A stretch of 64,000 nucleotides of DNA, from positions 328,782-392,781 of the forward strand of contig NZ_JAMZMJ010000006.1 in the NCBI RefSeq assembly GCF_024714495.1. Direction: 5' to 3'. The position numbers were made by a program, and so were the translations under genes. Position 1 is the stretch's first letter. Each line of letters begins with the position of its first letter. This stretch comes from Marinoscillum pacificum (lineage in GTDB: Bacteria; Bacteroidota; Bacteroidia; Cytophagales; Cyclobacteriaceae). Positions 25,916-33,264 of this stretch are shown here, in pieces. Below the pieces are notes generated by a model that did no database searches, was not told the DNA's origin, and saw only the letters and a program-made list of their open reading frames with translations.

Positions 25916-27133
25916 ATGAAGTTCCAAGCACTGCTTTTTTCTATAATTCTATTCATAAGTGTTCCTTCGTTTTCGCAAGGAGTCACTTTATCCAAAGAAG
26001 CGGAGATCTATATCATGACTTTAGGGCCTTATCAAGGCGAACTGTATTCTGCTTTTGGTCATAGCGCCATTCACCTAAAAGATCCTATCAAAGGAGTTGA
26101 TTGGGTATACAACTACGGGGTCTTTGATTTCGATCAGGAGAATTTCTACTGGAATTTTGCGCGAGGTAAAATGCTCTACAAACTTGGGATGTCTCGCTAC
26201 AAAGGGTTTTTCGAAGCGTACAAAGAAGACAATCGCTACATCATTGAGCAGAAGCTTAACCTAACACTGGCAGAGAAACAGCAACTAATTGATTACCTGG
26301 CAGAGAACTACAAGCCGGAAAATAGAGATTACTATTACAATTACGTCTATGATAACTGTGCTACGAAAATCAGAGATGTCATTACGGATAATTTTCCCGG
26401 AAGGATTCAGTTTGATACGACCTATGTAGCAGAGGATAAAACGATTCGTGATTTAATGCATGATTATTTGCATTACCAGCCTTGGGGTGAGTGGATCATC
26501 GACATTGGGCTTGGTATGCAAATAGATAAAGTGGCTTCTGCAGAAGAGTACATGTTTTTGCCGGACTATGTAGCTCGTGGATTTGAAAATGCTACTTTCC
26601 AAAGAGATTCAGTCACTGTTCCATTAATAGCTGAAACCATCGAAGCGTATAAACCTGAATCAGAAGAAATGAGCAATGGAGTGTTCACTCCGTTTAATTT
26701 TTTTGTGATCTTCTTCTTTGTAGTAGGGTTCTTCACCAACAGAGATTTTAAGCGCATGAAGCGTACCAAGTGGGTAGACCCATTGGTGTTTACACTGCCT
26801 GGAATTATCGGTTGGTGGTTGGTTTTCCTTTGGGCGGGAACGGAGCACTTGTCTAAAGAAAACATGAATGTGCTTTGGGCTATTCCGGTCTTTATTCCAT
26901 TTGCCTACATGCTAGGAGTGGAGAAGCTGCAGAAATTTTTAGGTGCCTTCTTCCTGATAATCAGCACGTGGTTCTTGTTGTTGCTAATGCTTTGGACTGC
27001 TTTCCCTCAACCGCTCAATCAAGCGATGATTCCATTGGTGCTGACGATGGTACTGAGAGGATATTACATCTACTTTGACTTGAAAAAGCAGCAGGAAAAA
27101 AGAGCGAAGGCTGATGCGCTGCCTAAGAACTAG
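25916..27133 (+). CDS. Lnb-like lipoprotein N-acyltransferase family protein (DUF4105)
   Basis: The 405-residue product has a signal peptide cleaved near SFSQG (20), a periplasmic DUF4105 domain with AFGHSAIHL (His49) and YNYVYDNCATKIRD (Cys148), and about five C-terminal membrane helices from residue 262 on. DUF4105 was shown in Bacteroides to include Lnb, which adds the third acyl chain to lipoproteins. His and Cys form a papain-like pair there. Both residues are present. The window encodes several lipoproteins, which gives it substrates, but the assignment as Lnb is from memory and unproven. Its end overlaps the island repeat at 27122. Confidence 0.78.
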   Translation: MKFQALLFSIILFISVPSFSQGVTLSKEAEIYIMTLGPYQGELYSAFGHSAIHLKDPIKGVDWVYNYGVFDFDQENFYWNFARGKMLYKLGMSRYKGFFEAYKEDNRYIIEQKLNLTLAEKQQLIDYLAENYKPENRDYYYNYVYDNCATKIRDVITDNFPGRIQFDTTYVAEDKTIRDLMHDYLHYQPWGEWIIDIGLGMQIDKVASAEEYMFLPDYVARGFENATFQRDSVTVPLIAETIEAYKPESEEMSNGVFTPFNFFVIFFFVVGFFTNRDFKRMKRTKWVDPLVFTLPGIIGWWLVFLWAGTEHLSKENMNVLWAIPVFIPFAYMLGVEKLQKFLGAFFLIISTWFLLLLMLWTAFPQPLNQAMIPLVLTMVLRGYYIYFDLKKQQEKRAKADALPKN

Positions 27134-28185
27134 AACGTGTAAGATTCGAAGCCAGAGTTTGGACACTTTCAGGAACTATGTAATTGTCTAAATCGAATTC
27201 AAATTTTTCTGATGATGTATCCACTTGGTGGGTTAATGAATGGAAGCTAGTTATTAATGCTTCGTATTGTTTTATTGATTCAATAATTTTTTCAAGTTTA
27301 TATCCGATAATCTTTTTATGAGTAGTACTCAGATTTTCATCAATCGCTGAAGTCAGGTTAATAAAGTATCTATTTAGAGATAAAAACTGAGAGTCAAAAT
27401 GAATGAGTTGCATTAGCCATTTCTCCCTTACCACCGAATCCGCTGTGAAATGATTATCGATATGAACAAAGAAGTCTCTTAATCCTGCAGAACCAGTAAT
27501 TCCGTTATAATTGAAAAGGGAATACAATTGTTCGTGTGTCCAGTTTAATTCATTAATTAAGGAGTTATATGCAAATTCTTGATCCTTTTTGATATTATCT
27601 TTCTTTCGATCATTTCACTCTTGATCTATTGCTTCTAGTTGTGTGTCGTTGGCTTTCTTTTGTTCTTTGAATGCTAAATAGACCAAATAAGCAGCAACGA
27701 TATTTATTACAGGAGCTGTGAGGCCTCCTATAACATCTCCAATTTCTCCTTTTCCGGATAAATCTAGAACTTTAAAAATTGCCTCTCGGGTTAAAACCCA
27801 TGGACTTATAATAGCTATTACTAAAGCAATTATTAACAGCTTCTCAACGCTTTTTGTAGTTGAATCTTTTTTTGATTCTTTTTTCATTTAATACTCAAGA
27901 AACGTATTCTAGATCAATAATGAAAGAGTTATTTTAATAAACCATTTTGTTTCCTACAGTGATATTCGCGGAAGTGAAGTCCTAGGCAAGAAGGGTAAGA
28001 AAAATTTACCTTAAGTAAGGATAATTTAACTTTTATGAATTTTTATATATCACCCATAAAAAGAGGAAGATTTCAGGGAGCTCCATTACCACTTCCGAAG
28101 TAATATTGGATAAAACATCTGATAAAAAATCCATACTCAAATGTAAAGGATGATTAGCAGAAATTGAAATGACTCCTAAGAACTA
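27122..28185. mobile_element. Small insertion island bounded by an 11-bp direct repeat
   Basis: CCTAAGAACTA occurs at 27122-27132 and again at 28175-28185. The first copy forms the end of the Lnb-like gene (codons Pro-Lys-Asn and stop), the second the end of the convergent lysE gene. Removing one copy and the 1,042 bases between gives Lnb ending Pro-Lys-Asn-TAA and lysE ending Ser-Ser-TAG, overlapping tail to tail. So the segment looks like an insertion into the junction with target duplication. It holds one interrupted abortive-infection-like gene and 280 bases of A+T-rich DNA. I see no terminal inverted repeat and no transposase. Confidence 0.65.
27123..27887 (-). pseudogene. Interrupted membrane protein resembling phage abortive infection proteins
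   Basis: Two open segments in the same frame, 27615-27887 (90 residues) and the remainder to 27123, are split by one TGA (27615-27617). Read through, they give 254 codons without another stop. The N-terminal part has a lysine-rich start, two membrane helices (LLIIALVIAIISPWVL; IGGLTAPVINIVAAYLVYLAF) and then EQKKANDTQ. The rest is helical with FFVHIDNHF and a long helix pair. The GEIGDVIGGLTAP-like segment followed by an EQ-x-KAN helix recalls putative phage abortive infection proteins. This resemblance is by eye. The TGA may derive from CGA or TGG, so it is probably a recently broken gene. Confidence 0.68.
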
Positions 28186-28796
28186 AACCACTGATACATA
28201 TTGTACAGCCCCAATCCTAGAAAGGCAATTCCGGGTACTTTGTGAACAAGGAATTGATTGCTGGCGATATTGGTGAATTTTCTTCCTAATCGGTTGACAG
28301 TTAGTAAGAGCAAAAAGGTGCCAATAGTTAATCCTGTCAGATAGATCCAAAAATGGTATTCCTTCAGAGATATCCATTTGTTGGCTTGCAAATAGGCAGT
28401 CACTGTAAGCCAAAAAGGAATCGTCAACGGATTTAAGATCCCGAGTAATACGCCTTTTTTGAAGCCGTTTCGGCCTTTGATTTCCGCGGTTCTATTGATG
28501 AGTTTCTCGGTATCGGTTTTAGCAAATAAGTTGATGACACCCAGCACGATCATGGCGATGGCCGTGATCAAAGTGAAGTTTTCTGTGAAGCCAGGGCGTT
28601 CACTTAGGAAGATCTGAAATTTCACAGTGACTCCTGCATAGACAAACTCGGTAAGTGAGGCTGCCAGAGCAAAGAAAAAGGCAGGTCGCTTTAGCCCTTG
28701 TACAGACAGCTGCATGGTGGTGATATTGATCGTTCCTGGAGGGATCGATCCGAGGTAGCTTACCACGAAAGCAACGATGAATACCTGAAGAGCCAT
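28176..28796 (-). CDS. LysE-family amino acid exporter
   Basis: The 206-residue product has six predicted membrane helices and the LysE/RhtB start VVSYLGSIPPGTINITTMQLSVQGLKRPAFFFALAASLTEF. GILNPLTIPFWLTV is the family's second marker. Such proteins export amino acids or related small molecules. It follows the ATP-grasp gene with no gap (28796/28797), so the two are co-transcribed. The exported compound could be a product of that ligase; this is inference. Its last bases form one copy of the island's 11-bp repeat. Confidence 0.85.
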   Translation of the reverse strand: MALQVFIVAFVVSYLGSIPPGTINITTMQLSVQGLKRPAFFFALAASLTEFVYAGVTVKFQIFLSERPGFTENFTLITAIAMIVLGVINLFAKTDTEKLINRTAEIKGRNGFKKGVLLGILNPLTIPFWLTVTAYLQANKWISLKEYHFWIYLTGLTIGTFLLLLTVNRLGRKFTNIASNQFLVHKVPGIAFLGLGLYNMYQWFSS

Positions 28797-29831
28797 TTAG
28801 TTTTGGGCAATTTTGTTGTATGCTTTAATCGCACGCATTTTAGCCAATCCTTGTTTCAATGTCCAGTACTTCACACCACTTTTGTGATTGGCCCTGCTAA
28901 CTTTTGCTAGCTGACTGAGGTGCCACAGAATGGCCTGATATCCTTTCCAAAGTGGAAATCCTGGTTGGTAAATGTGGCCTGGTTCTGCTCCTGTGCCATT
29001 CAATTCCAATATCTTAAAGTTTTTCAACTCTTCCAGCTCTTCAAAACTGTTGCAACGAAGGTCAAAACGTCCAAAATGAAATCCATCTATTTGATTGGCC
29101 AACTCGCTGAATGCCTGATGAAGTTTTTCTGTTGCTTTTGGCGTCATATTTAAGAAGGTGGTTCCACGGCAGTGATTGCCAATGGATTCTACCACGACCT
29201 TTTCACTTTTAGCCGGAATCCTACTCATTACCTCAGCAAATCGTGGATGATCAAAATCCAATTGCAGCATGGCCCGAGGACTTTTTTCTAGCAGTTGATT
29301 TACAGAGTGCCGTCCATCACCAATCACGTGCAGAAAGTCCTTTTGAACGATGGAAGTCACTTTTCCTGTTGACTCACCAGGTAGTTTTATGAAGAAAACC
29401 CCCAGCTCGATAGGGTAATTAGCAAACTCCTGCATCAAAAAGTTAACCGGGCACTTGCTGATGTAATTCTCAAGGTCTGATTTAGTCTTGATCACTTCTA
29501 CCAAATTACCACGCTCGCCAATATCTGGCTTGCAAACAAGGGGGAAACCTAGTTCTTGAGCAAAACCTAATGCGGATTTAGTGTCACCTTTTTCAATGAG
29601 CTGATACCTTGGAATGAACCGTTCAGGGATCAACTTAAAAATTTCTGATTTGCTTTCACCCAGCATTCCTCCAAAGTCGATTGTTGGGTTAGCCGCCGTA
29701 AAAAAGAAAAACGATCTACATCTGATCACCAGCCAGGTATAATAGAAATAGACTGGAAAATATAAAACACCAAATGGCCAGTACTCCCAGTGGGTTACTT
29801 TGTGCCAAAATTTACCAACGCCCGAGAGCAT
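28797..29831 (-). CDS. ATP-grasp domain protein with hydrophobic N-terminus
   Basis: The 344-residue product begins with an aromatic, hydrophobic region (WPFGVLYFPVYFYYTWLVIRC, about 17-38) that could be one or two membrane helices. An ATP-grasp fold follows: GFPLVCKPDIGERGN at about 90-104, YPIELGVFFIKLP, FHFGRFDLRCNSFEELEELKNFKILELNGTGAEP near 250-285. The RFDLR and ELN motifs hold the Mg-ATP. It belongs to carboxylate-amine ligases, but the substrates are unknown. The ATG overlaps the DinB gene's stop (ATGA or TGATG type), and lysE follows at once. An automatic D-Ala-D-Ala ligase label would not be justified. Confidence 0.75.
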   Translation of the reverse strand: MLSGVGKFWHKVTHWEYWPFGVLYFPVYFYYTWLVIRCRSFFFFTAANPTIDFGGMLGESKSEIFKLIPERFIPRYQLIEKGDTKSALGFAQELGFPLVCKPDIGERGNLVEVIKTKSDLENYISKCPVNFLMQEFANYPIELGVFFIKLPGESTGKVTSIVQKDFLHVIGDGRHSVNQLLEKSPRAMLQLDFDHPRFAEVMSRIPAKSEKVVVESIGNHCRGTTFLNMTPKATEKLHQAFSELANQIDGFHFGRFDLRCNSFEELEELKNFKILELNGTGAEPGHIYQPGFPLWKGYQAILWHLSQLAKVSRANHKSGVKYWTLKQGLAKMRAIKAYNKIAQN

Positions 29832-30340
29832 CAGGCATTTTGTGATTTTTGAAAGCGAACTGTTGAGCTGGCAACTCCGAAATGTTCTGGAAGAACGACC
29901 TCTGGAAAATCCGTCTTAATGCCCACTTTGATCAGCGCCATATGGTGAATGGTGTGCTCAATATTATAAGCTAGTTCACGTAAGTAGCTAGAAGGTATGG
30001 AGGACTCCTGATCTGAATCGATTTCGTAATTGGCTACCATGGTCAAAGGATAGTCTTCGCGTGTTTCATCCAGAAAGTTTTGCGCAGACTCGATAATGTC
30101 TTTGGCTAATTGCGGGTCTTTCTCCAGGTATGGATCATGCTTGCGGTTATCATAGTTGATGACCTGATCAGTTGCAGAATCCATCAAGCAGATAAAAAAC
30201 TCCAGTGTATGGCGTACATGCTGACCGATGCTGCTGTTGCTCAGTGTATCGATGGGTTTGGAAAAACTTTCCCTTGTAAACTGATCAACTACACTATGCA
30301 GCTGATTTAATAAGTTGATTGCAGATTGGTTGATTGACAT
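29831..30340 (-). CDS. DinB superfamily protein
   Basis: The 169-residue product is a four-helix-bundle protein with metal-ligand histidines: IGQHVRHTLEFF at about 38-49 and IEHTIHHMALIKVG near 133-146. The final part, FPEVVLPEHFGVASSTVRF, is conserved in this branch. DinB/YfiT proteins include thiol S-transferases such as BstA, which uses bacillithiol. As bshC is encoded in this window, such a role is plausible but not shown. It is coupled with the ATP-grasp gene and lies 18 bases after the YHS gene. Confidence 0.8.
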   Translation of the reverse strand: MSINQSAINLLNQLHSVVDQFTRESFSKPIDTLSNSSIGQHVRHTLEFFICLMDSATDQVINYDNRKHDPYLEKDPQLAKDIIESAQNFLDETREDYPLTMVANYEIDSDQESSIPSSYLRELAYNIEHTIHHMALIKVGIKTDFPEVVLPEHFGVASSTVRFQKSQNA

Positions 30341-30358
30341 AATTCAGAGGTATCTGAC

Positions 30359-30790
30359 TTAGTGCTGATACTTAGTTTGCCATGTTATTTGAGATTTTTT
30401 GATGAAGTTGGCTTCATCCTTTTGCCAATATTTCAGCGTGTTAGTGCCAAATCGATTGTAAAACAAGTAGAGCTTTCCATCAGTAATGGTATATGTTTCA
30501 GGGTTAACCTCTACTTTCTCCCCTGTGTCAGCAATGGCGTAGGCACACCATCCACCAAATTCAGGAGTGTATTTGGATGGATTCTCATCAAACGTCTTCT
30601 TATTGGCCATGCTGTGGAAGTAGAACGTTGCTCCATCGTATGTGGAAGCAAATAGCTCATTTCCTTCTTTTGGTTCGCCTGAAAAATAGCTCACTACATC
30701 ATAGCCATCAGCGACTACACCTTTCTTGTTCACATTCCAGTTCGAGTCTTGCACGAACATCACCGCCAATATCCAGATTAATTTGAGCAT
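30359..30790 (-). CDS. YHS domain-containing protein
   Basis: The 143-residue product has a hydrophobic start (MLKLIWILAVMFVQDS), then VVADGYDVVSYFSGEPKEGNELFASTYDGATFYFHSMANKKTF and DENPSKYTPEFGGWCAYAIADTGEKV. This is the YHS fold with the usual Y-F-S and GGWCAYA motifs seen in secreted YHS proteins. It may bind a metal; its role is unknown. It heads the YHS-DinB-ATP-grasp-lysE run. Confidence 0.82.
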   Translation of the reverse strand: MLKLIWILAVMFVQDSNWNVNKKGVVADGYDVVSYFSGEPKEGNELFASTYDGATFYFHSMANKKTFDENPSKYTPEFGGWCAYAIADTGEKVEVNPETYTITDGKLYLFYNRFGTNTLKYWQKDEANFIKKSQITWQTKYQH

Positions 30791-30848
30791 AGCTATAAGT
30801 GTTGATTAACTGCTTAATTTAAAAAATATTCACCTAAAGCTATTTGAA

Positions 30849-31328
30849 TTAATGTTCACGATCTGACAAATCGTTAACAATTTCAATGCTCAGGTTCATC
30901 TCAAAACCTTTACGGATTAAGTACGCAGTGGTTTTCTGCTTTCTTTTCCAATTGTCAGACTCGTTACTTAATGAGCGGAACTTTTGACTGGCAAGGGACT
31001 GTAAAATGTCTTCGTATCGCTGTGGGTCGATACTGTTTAACCCTTCATTAATGGATTCTCCAGCAATTCTGAGTTGATTCAGCTCTTGTTTGATGCGGTT
31101 TTTGCCCCATTTGTTGAATTCAAACTTGTCATGACAATATGCGTGAACAAATCGAGCTTCATTGACATAGTTTTCCTGTATCAGCTCAGCCAATATCGAC
31201 TGAGCGTCATCTTCATCAAGCTCCCAACCAAGCAATTTTTGCATGACCTGATAAGGAGCTCGTTCTCTTCCTGCGCAATATTTGGCTGCTTTGGCCTTAG
31301 CCTGTTTTAACAACCGCTCATTGCTCAT
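30849..31328 (-). CDS. recX: Regulatory protein RecX
   Basis: The 159-residue product consists of RecX three-helix repeats: AAKYCAGRERAPYQVMQKLLGWELDEDDAQSILAELIQENYVNEARFVHAYCHDKFEFNKWGKNRIKQEL is spread over residues 14-85, and a third repeat begins near TTAYLIRKGFEM. RecX limits RecA filament growth. Start ATG overlaps the stop of the YcxB-like gene by 4 bases. recA is not in the window, but recF is. Confidence 0.87.
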   Translation of the reverse strand: MSNERLLKQAKAKAAKYCAGRERAPYQVMQKLLGWELDEDDAQSILAELIQENYVNEARFVHAYCHDKFEFNKWGKNRIKQELNQLRIAGESINEGLNSIDPQRYEDILQSLASQKFRSLSNESDNWKRKQKTTAYLIRKGFEMNLSIEIVNDLSDREH

Positions 31329-31801
31329 TCTTTGATAAAGCCTTTTCTTTTAAGGACAGTCTCGATGAAACGAATTTCGTTCTCGTTGTTGAAGATTTTG
31401 AATGGGAAGTACAAAAGCTGAGCCTTACTTGCATATAGCACAAAGTGATCTTTGCCTTTGGTAGCTCGCTTGATTTGATCCCATTTCATTGGCATGCCTT
31501 GCTTGGCATTCAGTTTCAACAAGATTTGCTGACTACTGATTTCGTAGGACATTTTCTGGAACATGAACTTACCTTGCTCCAACTGAGTCACACCTGCAAA
31601 CTGGATTACCCAAAACAAAATGTACAATACAAGTGCTATGGTTGCACCAATGATCCACCACCAGTTCGGAATGATAAAATACCCTGCACAAATCGCCAGG
31701 TAGATTAATCCAACCCACCATTGTTGCTTTAGTACAGCGCCAAGAGCGGTTTTGATATACGTATTCGTAGGTAGTTGATACTTTTTAGTTCTTACAATCA
31801 T
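31325..31801 (-). CDS. YcxB-like membrane protein
   Basis: The 158-residue product has two adjacent membrane helices at about 30-75 (WWVGLIYLAICAGYFIIPNWWWIIGATIALVLYILFWV, given here in part). A cytosolic beta-rich half follows, with KMSYEISSQQILLKLNAKQGMPMKWDQIKRATKGKDHFVLYASKAQLLYFP read in pieces. The order fits the YcxB-like family. The function is not known. It starts one base after nadC ends and overlaps recX by four bases. Confidence 0.7.
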   Translation of the reverse strand: MIVRTKKYQLPTNTYIKTALGAVLKQQWWVGLIYLAICAGYFIIPNWWWIIGATIALVLYILFWVIQFAGVTQLEQGKFMFQKMSYEISSQQILLKLNAKQGMPMKWDQIKRATKGKDHFVLYASKAQLLYFPFKIFNNENEIRFIETVLKRKGFIKE

Positions 31802-31802
31802 C

Positions 31803-32663
31803 TTATCTAATTGCTTTTAAGCTAATGTCTAAACTTTTATAGGAATGGGTTAAGGCTCCAACAGAAATGAAATCCACTCCAGTCTCCGCAATCTCCCCAA
31901 TATTCAATTCTGTAATGCCGCCGCTAGCTTCTGTCTGCATTCGACCAGCCACCATTTTTACGGATTCTCTCAAATCGGATGGCAACATGTTGTCTAACAG
32001 CACACGGTGTACATGACCCGTATCTATTACTTGCTGCAGTTCTCTAAGGTTGCGAACCTCCACTTCAATCTTCAGATCGAGATTATTCTTTTTGAGATAC
32101 TCCACTGTGGATAGAATGGCATTTTCAATACCTCCAGCATAGTCCACGTGGTTGTCCTTCAGCATGACCATATCATACAATCCGAAACGGTGATTCACTC
32201 CACCACCAATTGCCACAGCCCATTTTTCAGGTAGTCTGAAATTTGGAGTGGTCTTTCTCGTGTCTAGTAGTCTTGCTTTCGATCCTTTGATCAGTCTGGT
32301 GATGCTGTTGGTGTAAGTAGCAATTGCACTCATACGCTGTAAGCAGTTCAGTACTAATCGCTCAGAACTTAATATAGCTTGTGCATTACCTTTTACGATA
32401 AACCCGATATCCCCATTATTGACAAAATCACCATCCTTCTTGTAAAACTCAATCTGGATGTTTTTATCAACATAGTGGAAGATGCGCTCTGCAAGTGTAA
32501 GACCTGCGATGATGCCTTGATCTTTGATGATGAGTCGTGCCTCACTTACCTGATCAGCAGGAATGCTGCCAAGCGAACTATGATCGCCATCGCCTATATC
32601 TTCAGCTAATGCTGTCTTGATAAAGTAGCGAATATTCTGCTCGGTGAGATACGGTTTGGTCAT
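31803..32663 (-). CDS. nadC: Nicotinate-nucleotide diphosphorylase (carboxylating), quinolinate phosphoribosyltransferase
   Basis: The 286-residue product has the NadC motifs EDIGDGDHSSLG at about 19, ERLVLNCLQRMSAIAT at about 107, ARLLDTRKTTPNFRLPEKWAVAIGGGVNHRFGLYDMVMLKDNH spread over 128-172, and EVEVRNLRELQQ. It makes nicotinate mononucleotide from quinolinate and PRPP. It is followed directly by the YcxB-like gene, and the DUF4783 gene lies 51 bases upstream on the same strand, a typical Bacteroidota arrangement. Confidence 0.95.
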   Translation of the reverse strand: MTKPYLTEQNIRYFIKTALAEDIGDGDHSSLGSIPADQVSEARLIIKDQGIIAGLTLAERIFHYVDKNIQIEFYKKDGDFVNNGDIGFIVKGNAQAILSSERLVLNCLQRMSAIATYTNSITRLIKGSKARLLDTRKTTPNFRLPEKWAVAIGGGVNHRFGLYDMVMLKDNHVDYAGGIENAILSTVEYLKKNNLDLKIEVEVRNLRELQQVIDTGHVHRVLLDNMLPSDLRESVKMVAGRMQTEASGGITELNIGEIAETGVDFISVGALTHSYKSLDISLKAIR

Positions 32664-32714
32664 AAGACCGCAAAATTAGAAAAGAATCCCATTTCTGGGC
32701 CTATATACACCGTA

Positions 32715-33101
32715 CTATTCTTTAGTGAAGTTGATCGTATCGATTTTGAAATCCTCTTTTACCTTTTTGATCAGCATAACCACACGGTATTTACCACCAT
32801 CGATGGTGTAGGACCCAATGGTGTATTTCATGCCCTCAGGTGACGTTCCTTGATGAATGTAGGAAAATCCTTTCGGTGGGTTTTTAAGGAAAAAGTCTTT
32901 CAATACTACTTCCGCTTGCGCAATGCTGTAATTGGAAGTTTGGCCGTCCATTTTGATTTCCAGATTGGAATTGCAGTATTTGATTAACTCTTTAGAACTA
33001 CCAGCTTTCATAGCAGTACTGATATTCACCAATACAGCATCCTGCTGACTGTTCCAGATATTAAAAAGTAGTGTAATCGAAATGAGCGATACTTTGATCA
33101 T
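32715..33101 (-). CDS. DUF4783 family secreted protein
   Basis: The 128-residue product has a short signal (MIKVSLISITLLFNIWNSQQ). An NTF2-like small alpha/beta fold follows: AMKAGSSKELIKYCNSNLEIKMDGQ, SIAQAEVVLKDFFLKNPPKGFSYIHQG, and YTIGSYTIDGGKYRVVMLIKK. This fits DUF4783, a Bacteroidota family usually encoded just upstream of nadC. No active site is obvious. It likely shares a transcript with nadC, the YcxB-like gene and recX. Confidence 0.78.
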   Translation of the reverse strand: MIKVSLISITLLFNIWNSQQDAVLVNISTAMKAGSSKELIKYCNSNLEIKMDGQTSNYSIAQAEVVLKDFFLKNPPKGFSYIHQGTSPEGMKYTIGSYTIDGGKYRVVMLIKKVKEDFKIDTINFTKE

Positions 33102-33186
33102 GCTATAAAGTTATCGAAAATTATGCCAAAATAGTTTCCTCTATTGATAAACCAGATTTTCTTATAATTCCCTTACTAGAGGATGC

Positions 33187-33194
33187 TATATTTG
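33187..33194 (+). promoter_or_regulatory. Bacteroidota -7 box for gpmI
   Basis: TATATTTG is an exact TAnnTTTG. It lies 70 bases before the gpmI ATG, giving a leader of about 65 bases. No clear TTTG lies at the -33 position. Confidence 0.5.
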
Positions 33195-33264
33195 CCGCAA
33201 GAAACAGCATAAAACCCTAATCATCACATTTTACTCGTTGAACAGGTTTTAAACTACAATAGAC

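Noticed and set aside
27615..27617. Programmed readthrough or selenocysteine at the island TGA
   Set aside because: No visible SECIS-like stem right after the codon and no partner genes in the window; a plain nonsense change is simpler.
28797..29831. D-alanine-D-alanine ligase label for the ATP-grasp protein
   Set aside because: The fold is shared by many ligases and the N-terminal hydrophobic region does not fit Ddl.
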